From NCBI GenBank assembly GCA_947629335.1, contig CANRDI010000008.1, forward strand, positions 1 to 64,000: 64,000 nucleotides of DNA, read 5' to 3'. This document shows, one piece after another, positions 1 through 8,724 of the stretch. The position numbers and the translations under genes are program-made. The stretch is from an uncultured Clostridia bacterium (lineage in GTDB: Bacteria; Bacillota; Clostridia; Oscillospirales; Ruminococcaceae). Every line of letters begins with the position of its first letter. Positions within the stretch are counted from its first letter, which is position 1. The notes beneath the pieces were generated by a model. That model did not search any database. It saw only the letters and a list, made by a program, of their open reading frames with translations, and was not told the DNA's origin.

Positions 1-43
1 CCTTTCGGTAATTATTTAGCTTGCTGTACCTGTCTTACAATGT

Positions 44-1030
44 TTGCCTGAAAACTTCTTTATGCCTACTGTCGTAACGGTGAGGGAATGTATTTTTGAC
101 AACATGTACGAGCTTGCTTGTGATATTGCCGACGGGCGCAAAAAGGACGACACGTTTTTACCTGTGCTGTACGAGCTTGACAGGCGCGACGAATGGACAG
201 ACCCGCAGATGTGGATAAAAGCTAACCCGGGACTTGGAGTAATTAAGCAATACAAGACGCTCGCTAATTTTGTTGAGCGCGCGAAAAACTCGCCTGCCGA
301 CCTGCCGGGCGTATTGTGCAAGGATTTTAATATCCGCGAAAATGAAAGCTCCGTCTGGCTCTCTTATGAGCAAATCAAAAACACGGCGACCTTTGAGATG
401 TCCGAAGTGTACAACACTTATGCTATAGGCGGCTGCGACTTATCGGCGACAACCGACCTGACGGCGGCGACGCTTTTAATCCGCAAACCAAACGATAAGA
501 CGGTTTATGTGTTGCAACAGTATTTCCTGCCGAAGGCGCGGATTGACAAGCTCGACGAGAAGAACACCAACGAAGCACCGTATAAGTTATGGGCGGAACG
601 CGGGCTGCTTACTATCTGCGAGGGAAACAGAGTAAACTTTTCGGACGTTACGGCGTGGTTCTGCCAAATGCGGGACGAACACAAGATTGACGCTTTCAAA
701 GTCGGATATGACCGCGCGCTCGCGGGATATTGGATCGACGAAATGAAGCAGAACGGTTTTACAATGGAAGCGGTCGCGCAAGGTCCTTTTACATGGTCTC
801 AGCCTATGCGAGAAATGGGCGCGGCGTTATGCGACAAGATAGTAAACTACAACAACAATCCCATGCTTTTATGGTGTTTATCGAATACTGCCGTAAAGAA
901 ATCGGGATTAAACAACATACAGCCTATAAAAATAAGCGAGAAAAGGCGCATAGACGGCGCGGTGTCTCTTTTAAATGCGTGGGTGATTTACGTTAAATAC
1001 TTTGACGACTATATGTACAATGTGGGGTGA
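44..1030 (+). CDS. Phage terminase large subunit, C-terminal part only (5' truncated or interrupted)
   Basis: This is the part of an HK97-type terminase large subunit that follows the ATPase core. It keeps the segment ending in TVRE, the WTDPQMWIKANPGLG block typical of the family, and the RNase H-like nuclease domain whose first acidic strand reads GGCDLSATTDL (about residues 129-139). The family is usually about 550 residues. Here only 328 follow a TTG at 44, and the Walker A and B motifs are missing. Reading upstream in frame meets a TAG at 17-19, so the gene does not simply continue past the left edge. Either it is broken, or an insertion or contig end lies here. The 3' end is followed by portal, as expected. 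Confidence 0.8.
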   Translation: MPENFFMPTVVTVRECIFDNMYELACDIADGRKKDDTFLPVLYELDRRDEWTDPQMWIKANPGLGVIKQYKTLANFVERAKNSPADLPGVLCKDFNIRENESSVWLSYEQIKNTATFEMSEVYNTYAIGGCDLSATTDLTAATLLIRKPNDKTVYVLQQYFLPKARIDKLDEKNTNEAPYKLWAERGLLTICEGNRVNFSDVTAWFCQMRDEHKIDAFKVGYDRALAGYWIDEMKQNGFTMEAVAQGPFTWSQPMREMGAALCDKIVNYNNNPMLLWCLSNTAVKKSGLNNIQPIKISEKRRIDGAVSLLNAWVIYVKYFDDYMYNVG

Positions 1031-1034
1031 CAAA

Positions 1035-2318
1035 ATGGGAGAAAAGCGCGGGCTTTTCGAGGCTATATTCGGGAAAAAACGACCGACAGAACCGGGCAGT
1101 TATTCCGAATACAAACTGCTTAACACTTATCAGAGCAATTTTATTCCGTTTTCGGGCAATGCCTGGGAAGTAAGCACAGTCAGAGCGGCTATACACTCTT
1201 TTGCGCGGAGAGCGGCGACCGTACAGCCGCGGCACATAAGGCGCGGCGACGGAAAAATGCTCGACGTGATGAGCGAGTTAAACAATATACTGCAATTCAA
1301 ACCGAACGACCTTACAACGGCGTACAAGTTTTACTATCGTTTGGCGGCGCAGTATAAGCTGTACAACAATGCTTTTGTATATCCCGTATGGGGCAAAGGC
1401 GGGAAATTAGAAGCAATGTACAACATCAACGCGCAGGAGATACAGCTTATTGAGTATCAAGGGGAACTGTTCTGTAAATTTCGCTTTTACAGTGGGAAAA
1501 GTTATACTTTCCCCTACACGGATTTTATACACATTGGCTCAATGTTTGCGGACAATGACGTATTCGGCGACGGGAACGAGGCTTTACAGCCCGTTTTAAA
1601 GACCGCGAACACGTTTAATCAATCTATAAGCAAGTTTGCGGAGCTTGTCGCGGTGGTGCGTGGCATACTGAAAGTCCAGGCGACGACCAAAAACGAGGAC
1701 TTGAAAGCAAGGCGCGACGATTTTATCCGCGATAACCTCAAAATGGAAAACAACGGCGCGGGAATTATAGTAACGGACAACAAATATGAATACACGCCGA
1801 TAACGGACAAGACAACGCCGATACCGCAAGGACAGCTTGATTACATAAAATCCGAGATCTATGACTATTTCGGAACGAATGAAGCGATAGTGCAGAATAA
1901 AGCGACGGCAGAGCAAGAAGATGATTTCTATGAAGGCGAAGTAAAGCCTTTTCTTATGCAGATACAACAGGCGTTTACAAACTGCTTTTTTACGGCGAAA
2001 GAGCGCGGCTACGGAAACGAAATTGTCGCAGAGGGCAATAAACTGCAATATGCGAAACTCTCCGATAAGTTAGCGGCGGTTAAATATCTCTCGGAAATCG
2101 GCGGCTTAATGCTCGACCAGGCACTCGTAACGCTCGGTTTCCCGCCTATAGGCGGAGAGGAAGGACGCAGGAGAGTGCAGACCTTGAACATGGTAAACGC
2201 GCAGCTTGCGGACAAATATCAGCTCGGAGAGGACGCGCCCGAACCGAAAGAACCGCCGAAAGATGAACCGAAAGACGAGCAAAAACAAGAAAGTGAGGAA
2301 GAAAACAATGCCGTATAA
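1035..2318 (+). CDS. Phage portal protein (HK97 family)
   Basis: The product (427 residues) is the dodecameric ring at the capsid vertex through which DNA enters and leaves, and to which the connector binds. Length, position between terminase and protease, and internal features such as LDYIKSEIYDYFG and the acidic, Lys/Glu-rich C-terminal tail fit the Phage_portal family. I place the start at ATG 1035, preceded by a GGGGTGA ribosome binding site, rather than at the in-frame ATG at 1002, which lies inside the terminase gene. The last 11 bases overlap the protease gene, indicating translational coupling. Confidence 0.92.
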   Translation: MGEKRGLFEAIFGKKRPTEPGSYSEYKLLNTYQSNFIPFSGNAWEVSTVRAAIHSFARRAATVQPRHIRRGDGKMLDVMSELNNILQFKPNDLTTAYKFYYRLAAQYKLYNNAFVYPVWGKGGKLEAMYNINAQEIQLIEYQGELFCKFRFYSGKSYTFPYTDFIHIGSMFADNDVFGDGNEALQPVLKTANTFNQSISKFAELVAVVRGILKVQATTKNEDLKARRDDFIRDNLKMENNGAGIIVTDNKYEYTPITDKTTPIPQGQLDYIKSEIYDYFGTNEAIVQNKATAEQEDDFYEGEVKPFLMQIQQAFTNCFFTAKERGYGNEIVAEGNKLQYAKLSDKLAAVKYLSEIGGLMLDQALVTLGFPPIGGEEGRRRVQTLNMVNAQLADKYQLGEDAPEPKEPPKDEPKDEQKQESEEENNAV

Positions 2319-2898
2319 ACCAAACGAAAGAGAATACAGGAGCATAGCGGGCTTTGATTTTGACGACGAAAAAGAACTTATTATCAGGGGAACGCCGATA
2401 GTGTTCGACAGCCCGACGGTGATATGTGAGATAGACGGCGTAGAGTACAAGGAAGTAATTGCAAGCGGTGCGCTTGACGGCTGTGATATGTCGGACTTTA
2501 TCTTAAACCGCAATCACGGCACGAACGATAGTACCGTATACGCCAGAACCCGCAACAGCTCGCTCGAATACACGGTAACGGCGAGGGGGCTTGATATTGT
2601 CGCTCACTTAGACAAAGAGGACGGCAGGCACAAGGCGTTATATCGTGATATTGAGAAGGGGCGCGTGGACAAAATGAGTTTTTCCTTTATTGTGCAGGAA
2701 GACAGCTATGACCGCGACATACGGACGCGCACGATAAGGAAAATCAAAAAACTTTACGACGTTTCGGCGGTGGATTTTCCCGCCTATAACGATACAAGCA
2801 TTACGACAGCGAGAGACTTTTTTTCCGCGGAGCGCGAAAAAGAAGCAATGGAGCAGGAGCAGCACCGCCGCCGTCTGAAGCTATTGGCAATGACTTAA
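2308..2898 (+). CDS. Prohead protease (HK97 U35 family)
   Basis: A 196-residue serine protease that removes the capsid scaffold (delta) domain during head maturation. Catalytic candidates are visible: His70 in NRNHG and Ser124 in KMSFSF, matching the U35 family pattern, followed by the typical DVSAVDFPAYNDT strand that precedes the end of the fold. The start is ATG 2308, with GAGGAAG just upstream. A longer in-frame reading from 2206 would overlap portal by over 100 bases and has a basic low-complexity leader, so it is rejected. The gene sits between portal and capsid as in nearly all HK97-like phages. Confidence 0.92.
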   Translation: MPYKPNEREYRSIAGFDFDDEKELIIRGTPIVFDSPTVICEIDGVEYKEVIASGALDGCDMSDFILNRNHGTNDSTVYARTRNSSLEYTVTARGLDIVAHLDKEDGRHKALYRDIEKGRVDKMSFSFIVQEDSYDRDIRTRTIRKIKKLYDVSAVDFPAYNDTSITTARDFFSAEREKEAMEQEQHRRRLKLLAMT

Positions 2899-2924
2899 AT
2901 TTTTAAACAGAAAGGAAAAAAGGT

Positions 2925-4088
2925 ATGAGCATTACAAAACGTATGTCAGAAATCAAACAGCGCAAGGCAGAACTCAGAGCACAGCTCGAAGGCAGTGAAA
3001 CGCTTGACCTTGACGCAATCGAAAAGGAACTCAGAGACCTTGACGAAGAAACAAAGGCTCTCGAAAGACGACAGCAGACGCTTGACGGAATTAACGCGGG
3101 AACGCTTCCGACAAATGTATTAAGCAATCCTGCTGCCACATCACGCGCGGACAACTTTGACTATGAAAAAGAGTACCGCACAGCATGGCTCAAGCACCTT
3201 ATGGGCAAGGCACTAACGGACAATGAGCAGAGGGCATATTCAACAGCGGCAGAGAGCGCGCTTCCCGCTATCCCCGAAACGACAGCTAACCAAATCATAA
3301 AGAAAATGTATGAGGTTGCGCCGATTTTACAGAGATGTAAAATATTCCACGTTCCGGGCAACTTCAAATTTGCGGTTGAAGGCACGAATGACGAAGCGGC
3401 AATTCACACCGAAAACGCAGCTATTACAGCGGCGGCGGACAGTCTCGGCTCTGTATCGCTGACGGGCTACGAAATCGTTAAGCTCATCAAGGCGAGCAGG
3501 GCGACGGTAAATATGACAATAAGCGCATTTGAAAGCTATATTGTCGAAATTATCGCCGAGGCTATCGCCAGAAAGATTGAAAACTACATCTTTGTCGGAA
3601 CGGGAACAAGTCAGCCGGGCGGCGTAGCGCAGGGCGGTAAAGGCGAGAGCGGAGCGTATACGGCAGACGTTGACCTGGTAGAATATGCGGCAAATGTAAC
3701 CGAGGGCGACGTAACAAAGGCTTACGGTATGCTTGCAAGCGGATATGAAAGAAACGCCGTTTGGACAATGAGCAAGGCGACGTTTTTTGCGAACTACTAT
3801 CCGCTTATGAACAAGAGCAAGAACAACCTCATTGAATTTGCGGGCGGCAAATACTACATAATGGGCTGTGAGGTGTACTTTACAGGCTCTCTGAAGACAG
3901 GCGAGGCTTATCTTGGCGACTTTAGCTATATCGTAGGCAACTACTCGCAGGATATAACGGTAGTTAAGTCTGAGCATAGCGGACTTGCGACAAACAGCAT
4001 AGACTACCTCGGAGCTTGCGTATTTGACAGCAAGGCAATTCCGGGCTTGGGCGCGTTTGTGAAAATGGCGAAGTCCGCAGGTGACTAA
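2925..4088 (+). CDS. Major capsid protein (HK97 fold)
   Basis: A 387-residue capsid precursor. Residues 1-45 are strongly charged and helical (scaffolding delta domain, coiled coil), followed by a linker and then the capsid fold, with the family-like stretch of VSLTGYEIVKLIKASRA in the middle and a hydrophobic C-terminal region ending GLGAFVKMAKSAGD. The upstream protease probably cleaves after the coiled coil. An AGAAAGGAAA ribosome binding site precedes ATG 2925. It is the head protein made in greatest amount in such phages. Nothing in the sequence looks damaged. Confidence 0.93.
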   Translation: MSITKRMSEIKQRKAELRAQLEGSETLDLDAIEKELRDLDEETKALERRQQTLDGINAGTLPTNVLSNPAATSRADNFDYEKEYRTAWLKHLMGKALTDNEQRAYSTAAESALPAIPETTANQIIKKMYEVAPILQRCKIFHVPGNFKFAVEGTNDEAAIHTENAAITAAADSLGSVSLTGYEIVKLIKASRATVNMTISAFESYIVEIIAEAIARKIENYIFVGTGTSQPGGVAQGGKGESGAYTADVDLVEYAANVTEGDVTKAYGMLASGYERNAVWTMSKATFFANYYPLMNKSKNNLIEFAGGKYYIMGCEVYFTGSLKTGEAYLGDFSYIVGNYSQDITVVKSEHSGLATNSIDYLGACVFDSKAIPGLGAFVKMAKSAGD

Positions 4089-4106
4089 TCTCGAAAGGCG
4101 GCAAAA

Positions 4107-4415
4107 ATGGCGGATATAACAGAGCAATATGTAAACAGCGTCCGCCAATATCTCAGAGTAAGCCACGAATACTTTGACGGGGAGATTTCGGACCTTATCG
4201 GGGCGGCAAGAGCTGACTTGATTATGGGCGGGATCTCTCCCGAAAAAGTAAACGACGAAAGCGATCCGCTTATAAAAAGGGCTGTGGTAGTCTATGTTAA
4301 AGCGGAATTTGGCTTAGACAATGCCGACGCGGAGAAGTACAAGGAAAGCTATAATATGCTCAAAAGGCATTTAATGCTGTCAAATGAGTACATATCCGAG
4401 GGGGCGACGGGATAA
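4107..4415 (+). CDS. Head-tail connector protein (gp6-like)
   Basis: A small helical protein (102 residues) of the phage gp6-like connector family that binds beneath the portal as the first neck ring. The sequence begins with a helix carrying EYFDGEISDLIGAARADL, close to the family signature in which an acidic loop is followed by an amphipathic helix. Its place directly after the capsid gene, 18 bases downstream, agrees. An AAAGGCGGC motif lies before the ATG. The next gene starts immediately after its stop codon. Confidence 0.82.
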   Translation: MADITEQYVNSVRQYLRVSHEYFDGEISDLIGAARADLIMGGISPEKVNDESDPLIKRAVVVYVKAEFGLDNADAEKYKESYNMLKRHLMLSNEYISEGATG

Positions 4416-4721
4416 ATGCTATGGCGGAATGTCGGCTTTTTATGCCGAGAAACGGAAACAACGGACGCGCTCGGAAAGCCCTTTAAGACGTTTTTGAAAA
4501 CAATGGTATTCTGCAACGAAAAGGGCGTAAAGCGCAGCGAATTTTACCAGGCGCAGGCTCAAGGGTACAGACCCGAACTCTGCATAGAGCTTAAAGCCTG
4601 CGACTACAGCAAAGAGGGACATTTTGAGTATGACGGGATAATGTACAGAATTATCAGGACATATCCCGTTAAAAATGAGTGCATAGAGCTAACCTGTCAG
4701 GCACTCGTAAACGACGACTGA
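4416..4721 (+). CDS. Head closure / head-tail adaptor protein
   Basis: A 101-residue protein rich in beta strands, in the slot of SPP1 gp16-like head closure proteins (phage head-tail joining family). Visible family-type features are the N-terminal RNVGFL strand, a DALGKPFKTF turn and a C-terminal RIIRTYPVKNECIELTCQ hairpin. It starts at ATG 4416, directly after the stop of the connector gene, so translation is probably coupled. It would plug the neck after packaging. The assignment rests on length, fold pattern and position rather than a catalytic motif. Confidence 0.72.
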   Translation: MLWRNVGFLCRETETTDALGKPFKTFLKTMVFCNEKGVKRSEFYQAQAQGYRPELCIELKACDYSKEGHFEYDGIMYRIIRTYPVKNECIELTCQALVNDD

Positions 4722-4734
4722 GGGGGCTTAGACT

Positions 4735-5130
4735 ATGGCAAACACCACGGCGGCAATTAAGGCAATACGCGAAAGGATAAACAAGATCCTGCCGACGTAT
4801 TTTGAGGAAGCTCCGAGCAAGGATGCGGTTTTTCCGTTTGCGGTGTTTAACGGAATAAACATAATTGACCTTGCAATGGGCGACCAGATGTCGTTTTATA
4901 TTGACGTCTGGGTGGACGAAAAAAAGGAAAATGCAAGCGTGGAATTAGAAGAGCTTTGCGACAGGCTGAGAAATGAGCTGCAAGGCGAGGTAATCGCCGA
5001 AATTGGTGTGTTTGCGGCGCATATCGGCTTTGATAATTATATCTCTGTGTCGGAAAGCGAATTTGATTTATCGCACAGGCGGCTCGGAATGTCCGCGAGA
5101 ATTTTTTATAATCACGGAGGTAAGACATGA
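4735..5130 (+). CDS. Tail completion / tail terminator-like protein
   Basis: A 131-residue protein in the tail terminator slot between head closure and tail tube. The pattern, an N-terminal helix (AAIKAIRERINKIL), an alternating strand region and a central helix (ASVELEELCDRLRNEL), resembles the SPP1 gp17 / minor tail protein group that caps the tail tube and joins it to the neck. The gp10-like protein normally found just before this gene is absent here and is found instead at 15721. The last four bases overlap the tail tube start (ATGA). Confidence 0.65.
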   Translation: MANTTAAIKAIRERINKILPTYFEEAPSKDAVFPFAVFNGINIIDLAMGDQMSFYIDVWVDEKKENASVELEELCDRLRNELQGEVIAEIGVFAAHIGFDNYISVSESEFDLSHRRLGMSARIFYNHGGKT

Positions 5131-5696
5131 TAACTAATCTTACGACCAAACAAATAGAAAGCATACAGATCGATGAGGGCGTTATTTTCTTAAACTACGG
5201 CGAAGAGGACGAACAGTTTTTAGCTCCTACGCGCGGCGGCGGAGAATTTAACGCGTCAGTCACTGTGCGCGATATTGAGTTTGACGGTCGGCACGGCAAA
5301 ACAACGGGAATGCAGACGATAGAAGAACAGCAGGCGTCAATTAAAGTAACGACGCTTTGTATGTCGCAGGAGAACTTAGCGCGGGCTATACCTACCTGCG
5401 TAGTAACAGCTGACGAAGGCAAGACAATCAAGAACCCGCCGACGGGAGTAATCAAGACGGAGCATTATCTCAAAAACGTTACAATGTTTGCAAAGACAAT
5501 CGGCGGGAAATACAAGAAGATAACTATTTACAATCCCCTGCACGAAACGGGATTTACCGCAAAAGCCGAACAGAAAGCAGAAGGCGAGCTTGCGTTTGAG
5601 TTTTTCGCGCACTATCCGCACACCGACCTTGACGGCGACTTATGGAAAGTGGAAGAAATAACCGAAGCTCCCGACATGACGCCGAAAGAAGAATAA
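5127..5696 (+). CDS. Major tail (tube) protein
   Basis: A 189-residue protein predicted to form the hexameric rings of the tail tube. It opens with IQIDEGVIFLNYGEEDE, followed by GRGGGEFNAS-type glycine-rich strands and a long beta-rich body, a pattern typical of siphovirus tube proteins, with an acidic, proline-containing C-terminus. It starts at ATG 5127, overlapping the previous gene by four bases and preceded by GGAGGTAAG, a strong ribosome binding site appropriate for an abundant protein. Tail chaperone genes follow, as usual. Confidence 0.82.
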   Translation: MITNLTTKQIESIQIDEGVIFLNYGEEDEQFLAPTRGGGEFNASVTVRDIEFDGRHGKTTGMQTIEEQQASIKVTTLCMSQENLARAIPTCVVTADEGKTIKNPPTGVIKTEHYLKNVTMFAKTIGGKYKKITIYNPLHETGFTAKAEQKAEGELAFEFFAHYPHTDLDGDLWKVEEITEAPDMTPKEE

Positions 5697-5717
5697 AAAC
5701 GGAAAGGGAAAATGTAA

Positions 5718-6065
5718 ATGATTACAGTAGGAATGCTCCCGACGCTTGGAAAAATCGTCGGGAAACTTGACGCAAAGCCCGTTATTGAAATACTCAAGAC
5801 TGAGGATATTTTTACGGACGGCGCAAAAGACCTCACAAACGAGCAAATGGGCATAATCGGCGCGGATATTATCGCGGCGATACTGCCGCAGCTTGGGAAA
5901 ATAGCGGACGACCTGCCCAAACTCGCGGCAGTGTACAAAAACTTACCTTTGGAAGACGTGCAGGACCTCGACGCGGCGGAATTTATAAACGACCTTGTAA
6001 ATGACGAGGGAATAAGGAATTTTTTCTCGAAAGCCTTACGCCGCAAAGTCGAGCAGGCTGTTTAA
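5718..6065 (+). CDS. Tail assembly chaperone, short form (G)
   Basis: A 115-residue acidic helical protein in the tail assembly chaperone slot between tube and tape measure. It ends at TAA 6063-6065. Near its end the mRNA has TTTTTTC at 6020-6026, in frame as T_TTT_TTC, a classic -1 slippery heptamer. Ribosomes that slip there make a longer G-T fusion continuing to 6406. In lambda-like and many Gram-positive phages, G and GT coat the tape measure protein and recruit tube subunits. The start is ATG 5718, with GGAAAGGGAAAA upstream. Confidence 0.82.
   Translation: MITVGMLPTLGKIVGKLDAKPVIEILKTEDIFTDGAKDLTNEQMGIIGADIIAAILPQLGKIADDLPKLAAVYKNLPLEDVQDLDAAEFINDLVNDEGIRNFFSKALRRKVEQAV
6020..6026 (+). 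promoter_or_regulatory. -1 ribosomal slippery site TTTTTTC
   Basis: The zero-frame codons are AAT TTT TTC, giving the heptamer T TTT TTC (X XXY YYZ). Slippage by one base leads into the T frame, which is open across the zero-frame stop. This is the only good heptamer in the overlap 6005-6062. Confidence 0.78.
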
Positions 6066-6406
6066 ATCTCCTGCACAAATACTATGACTATGAGTTCATC
6101 AAGGATTTGCCGTTATCGGCTCTTGGTGAACTCTTGTCATATGCGAGGAAAAAAGAAGCAGAGCAGGCGAAGCTCGAACAGGAAAAGCAGCTTTTCCCGC
6201 TGTGGCTGTCTGGAATGATACTCGGAAAACTCGGCGGAAAAGAGATAATGAGCTTTGAGGACTTTTTAAAGAGCGTATTTGACGACAATATCGACAACAA
6301 AAACGACCGTAAGGCAACAACAAAAAAGAAAACAACAGAGGAAATAATCTCTGATTTTATGCCCATTATTGAGGCGGATAGAAAGAAACAAAGAAAGGGG
6401 AGCTGA
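6026..6406 (+). CDS. Tail assembly chaperone, T extension reached by -1 frameshift
   Basis: The -1 frame is open from 6005 through the stop of the short chaperone to 6406. Read from the slippery site it gives a stretch containing NLLHKYYDYEFIKDLPLS, which is the kind of sequence expected at the start of a T domain. The segment has no convincing start codon of its own: the first in-frame candidate is a TTG at 6107, inside the conserved DLPLS motif. The full fusion would be join(5718..6026,6026..6406). It is Lys/Glu-rich at the end and stops two bases before the tape measure ATG. Frameshift efficiency cannot be judged from sequence. Confidence 0.8.
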   Translation, partial: LESLTPQSRAGCLNLLHKYYDYEFIKDLPLSALGELLSYARKKEAEQAKLEQEKQLFPLWLSGMILGKLGGKEIMSFEDFLKSVFDDNIDNKNDRKATTKKKTTEEIISDFMPIIEADRKKQRKGS

Positions 6407-6408
6407 TT

Positions 6409-8724
6409 ATGGCGAGCATTTTCTCGCTTTTTGGTGAAGTATTTATAGACAACACAAACGCGAACAAGAGCATAGACAAGACCACCGAAAAGGCGCAGAC
6501 AAGCTCAAATAAGATTAAATCGGCGTTTTCGGCTATCGCTAAAGGCGCGGCGGCGGTAGGAACGGCGGTCGTCGTGGGAGCGTCGGCACTTGGGGCGGGC
6601 GTAATGAAAATGGCGACGGACGCCGCAGAAACCGAAACCGCATTTGCAAAAGTAAATACTCTTTTATCGGGAACGCAAAAAGAAGCGCAGGCGATATTTG
6701 ACAGCATAAAACAAGCGTCGATAAATACGGGAGTAGCGGTTACGGACTTTTCCGAGGCGGTTTACGGCGCGATTTCTGCGAGCGTAGATCAAGGGAAAGC
6801 GGTAGATTTTGTAACTAACGCCGTAAAGCTCGCAAAGGGCGGTTTTACGGAAACGGCGACGGCGGTTGACGTACTGACAACGGCTATAAACGCCTACGGG
6901 CTGACGGCGGACGACGCGACTAATATATCAGATACCCTTATAATGACGCAAAACCTCGGTAAAACGACGGTTGACGAATTGGCGGCGTCTATGGGTCAGA
7001 CGATACCCGTCGCAAACGGCGCAAATGTCGCGCTGAACGACCTCTCGACACAATATGCGGTACTTACCAAAAACGGCGTAGCGACAGCACAGGCAGGAAC
7101 GCAAATAAAAGCAATGCTCGGCGAACTCTCAAAGTCGGGCTCGATTACGGACGAGGCACTCAGAGAGCTTACGGGAAAAGGATTTGCAGACCTGCAAAAG
7201 CAAGGGAAAACAACAGCGGAAATACTCTCGCTTCTTGACGGCTATGCAAAGAAAAACAAACTCACGCTAAAAGACCTTTTCGGCTCGGTAGAAGCAGGTT
7301 CGGCGGCTCTGACAATGGTAAAAGACGGCGGCGAGGACTTCGCGGATATACTCGAACAGATAAACACGGGCGCGGGCGCGACGGAACAAGCATACAAAAC
7401 CATGTCGGGAACGCTCGAAGAAAGCATAAACAAGCTCAAAAACTCGTTTAAGGTAATTTATAACAACCTCGGAGAGCAGCTTATTCCCGTAGTGCAAAAA
7501 ATCGCGGATCTGGTACAGTCGCGTATGCCTCAGATACAGGCACTTTTTACAAGGCTCTCGCCTATTATTCAAAAGCTTTTTGACAATATTTTGCCGCCGC
7601 TTTTTGACTTATGCGACGCGCTTTTACCGTCGATTTTCGACCTGATTGAACAGCTTTTGCCTGTGTGCGAGACGATAATTTCGGCGGTTTTGCCTGTGAT
7701 TATTGAGCTTTTTACACAAGCTATGCCGTTTTTGGTGCAGATTGCGCAGGAAATTTTGCCTGTAATTGCTCAGGTTATAAGCATTCTCATGCCGATTTTT
7801 TCGGAAATTCTGAGCGCGGTTTTGCCTGTACTTTTTGAGCTTTTACAGCAGCTTTTACCTGCTTTTGAGGTAATCGCGCAGCAAATTTTACCTATAGTTC
7901 TGGAGCTTCTGACCGCTCTTTTGCCGCCGCTTTTAAGCCTGCTGACTACGATTTTACCGCCGATTTCGGAGCTTTTAAAGTCGCTTATGCCGTTGTTGCA
8001 GCCGATTTTAGACTTGCTTTTAATGGTTTTAGAGCCGCTTAAAGAGCTTTTAATCACGGTTTTACCGCCGATTATGGACCTTTTCGGCGCGCTCACAAAA
8101 AATGTTTTGCCTATACTTCAATCGGCTTTTTCAAGTGTTGCAGACATTCTGACAGGTCAATTTTCGTCGGCGTTTAAGCTTATAGGCGATCTTATCGACA
8201 GTTTTAAGAGCATATTCAGCGGCGTAATTGATTTTGTTGAGGGCGTATTTTCGGGCAACTGGGAACAGGCTTGGAACGGTATTGTAAACGTATTTAAGGG
8301 CATTTTTAACCGAATTCCCGCGTTTGTGGAAAGCGTAATAAACGGCGCAATAAGCGTAATAAACGGCATTACGAGCGGAATTAACTCGGTTTCGGGGCTT
8401 ATCGGAATACCTGCGATACCGCAAATACCGACTGTACAACTGCCGAGGCTCAGAGTAGGTATAGACTATGTGCCTTATGATGAGTTTCCCGCGCTTTTGC
8501 ACAAGGGCGAGCGCGTATTAACGCAAAGCGAAAACGAGGACTATAACGCGCAAAAAGGCGAGGAAAGCGGCAATAATCAGACAATTAACATCAATTTTTC
8601 CGAAAAGTCAATTTATATCGAGCGGCTCAACGGAGAGGACGAACAGGACGTTGAAGAACTCGCGGACACGCTGCTTGAAATCATTGCCGACAAAATCAAG
8701 CGGAAAGGGGTTGTATTCGGGTGA
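6409..8724 (+). CDS. Tail tape measure protein
   Basis: A 771-residue protein that sets tail length and is ejected with DNA. The N-terminal 370 residues carry the TMP core (an Ala/Gly-rich hydrophobic segment near residues 45-70, and the ATAVDVLTTAINAYG and GTQIKAML blocks of the PhageMin_Tail family). Residues 372-536 are fifteen exact 11-residue repeats with a fixed proline. The C-terminal part has further hydrophobic segments and ends in an acidic region. The C-terminal motif FPALLHKGERVL is very common in such proteins. Start ATG 6409, just after the chaperone stop. Confidence 0.93.
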   Translation: MASIFSLFGEVFIDNTNANKSIDKTTEKAQTSSNKIKSAFSAIAKGAAAVGTAVVVGASALGAGVMKMATDAAETETAFAKVNTLLSGTQKEAQAIFDSIKQASINTGVAVTDFSEAVYGAISASVDQGKAVDFVTNAVKLAKGGFTETATAVDVLTTAINAYGLTADDATNISDTLIMTQNLGKTTVDELAASMGQTIPVANGANVALNDLSTQYAVLTKNGVATAQAGTQIKAMLGELSKSGSITDEALRELTGKGFADLQKQGKTTAEILSLLDGYAKKNKLTLKDLFGSVEAGSAALTMVKDGGEDFADILEQINTGAGATEQAYKTMSGTLEESINKLKNSFKVIYNNLGEQLIPVVQKIADLVQSRMPQIQALFTRLSPIIQKLFDNILPPLFDLCDALLPSIFDLIEQLLPVCETIISAVLPVIIELFTQAMPFLVQIAQEILPVIAQVISILMPIFSEILSAVLPVLFELLQQLLPAFEVIAQQILPIVLELLTALLPPLLSLLTTILPPISELLKSLMPLLQPILDLLLMVLEPLKELLITVLPPIMDLFGALTKNVLPILQSAFSSVADILTGQFSSAFKLIGDLIDSFKSIFSGVIDFVEGVFSGNWEQAWNGIVNVFKGIFNRIPAFVESVINGAISVINGITSGINSVSGLIGIPAIPQIPTVQLPRLRVGIDYVPYDEFPALLHKGERVLTQSENEDYNAQKGEESGNNQTININFSEKSIYIERLNGEDEQDVEELADTLLEIIADKIKRKGVVFG
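7522..8016 (+). repeat. Fifteen in-phase 33-base repeats encoding 11-residue units with fixed Pro
   Basis: Within the tape measure gene, codons from RMP (7522) to LMPLLQPILDL (ending 8016) divide into exactly fifteen 11-residue units, each with proline at position 3 preceded mainly by Leu or Met. Examples are ILPPLFDLCDA, VLPVIIELFTQ and LLPAFEVIAQQ. The DNA is diverged between units, so the register is kept by protein selection rather than recent duplication. Confidence 0.9.

Noticed and set aside
3327-4166. A 279-residue minus-strand open frame over the capsid gene
   Set aside because: It is antisense to a clear HK97 capsid protein, with no motif or context.
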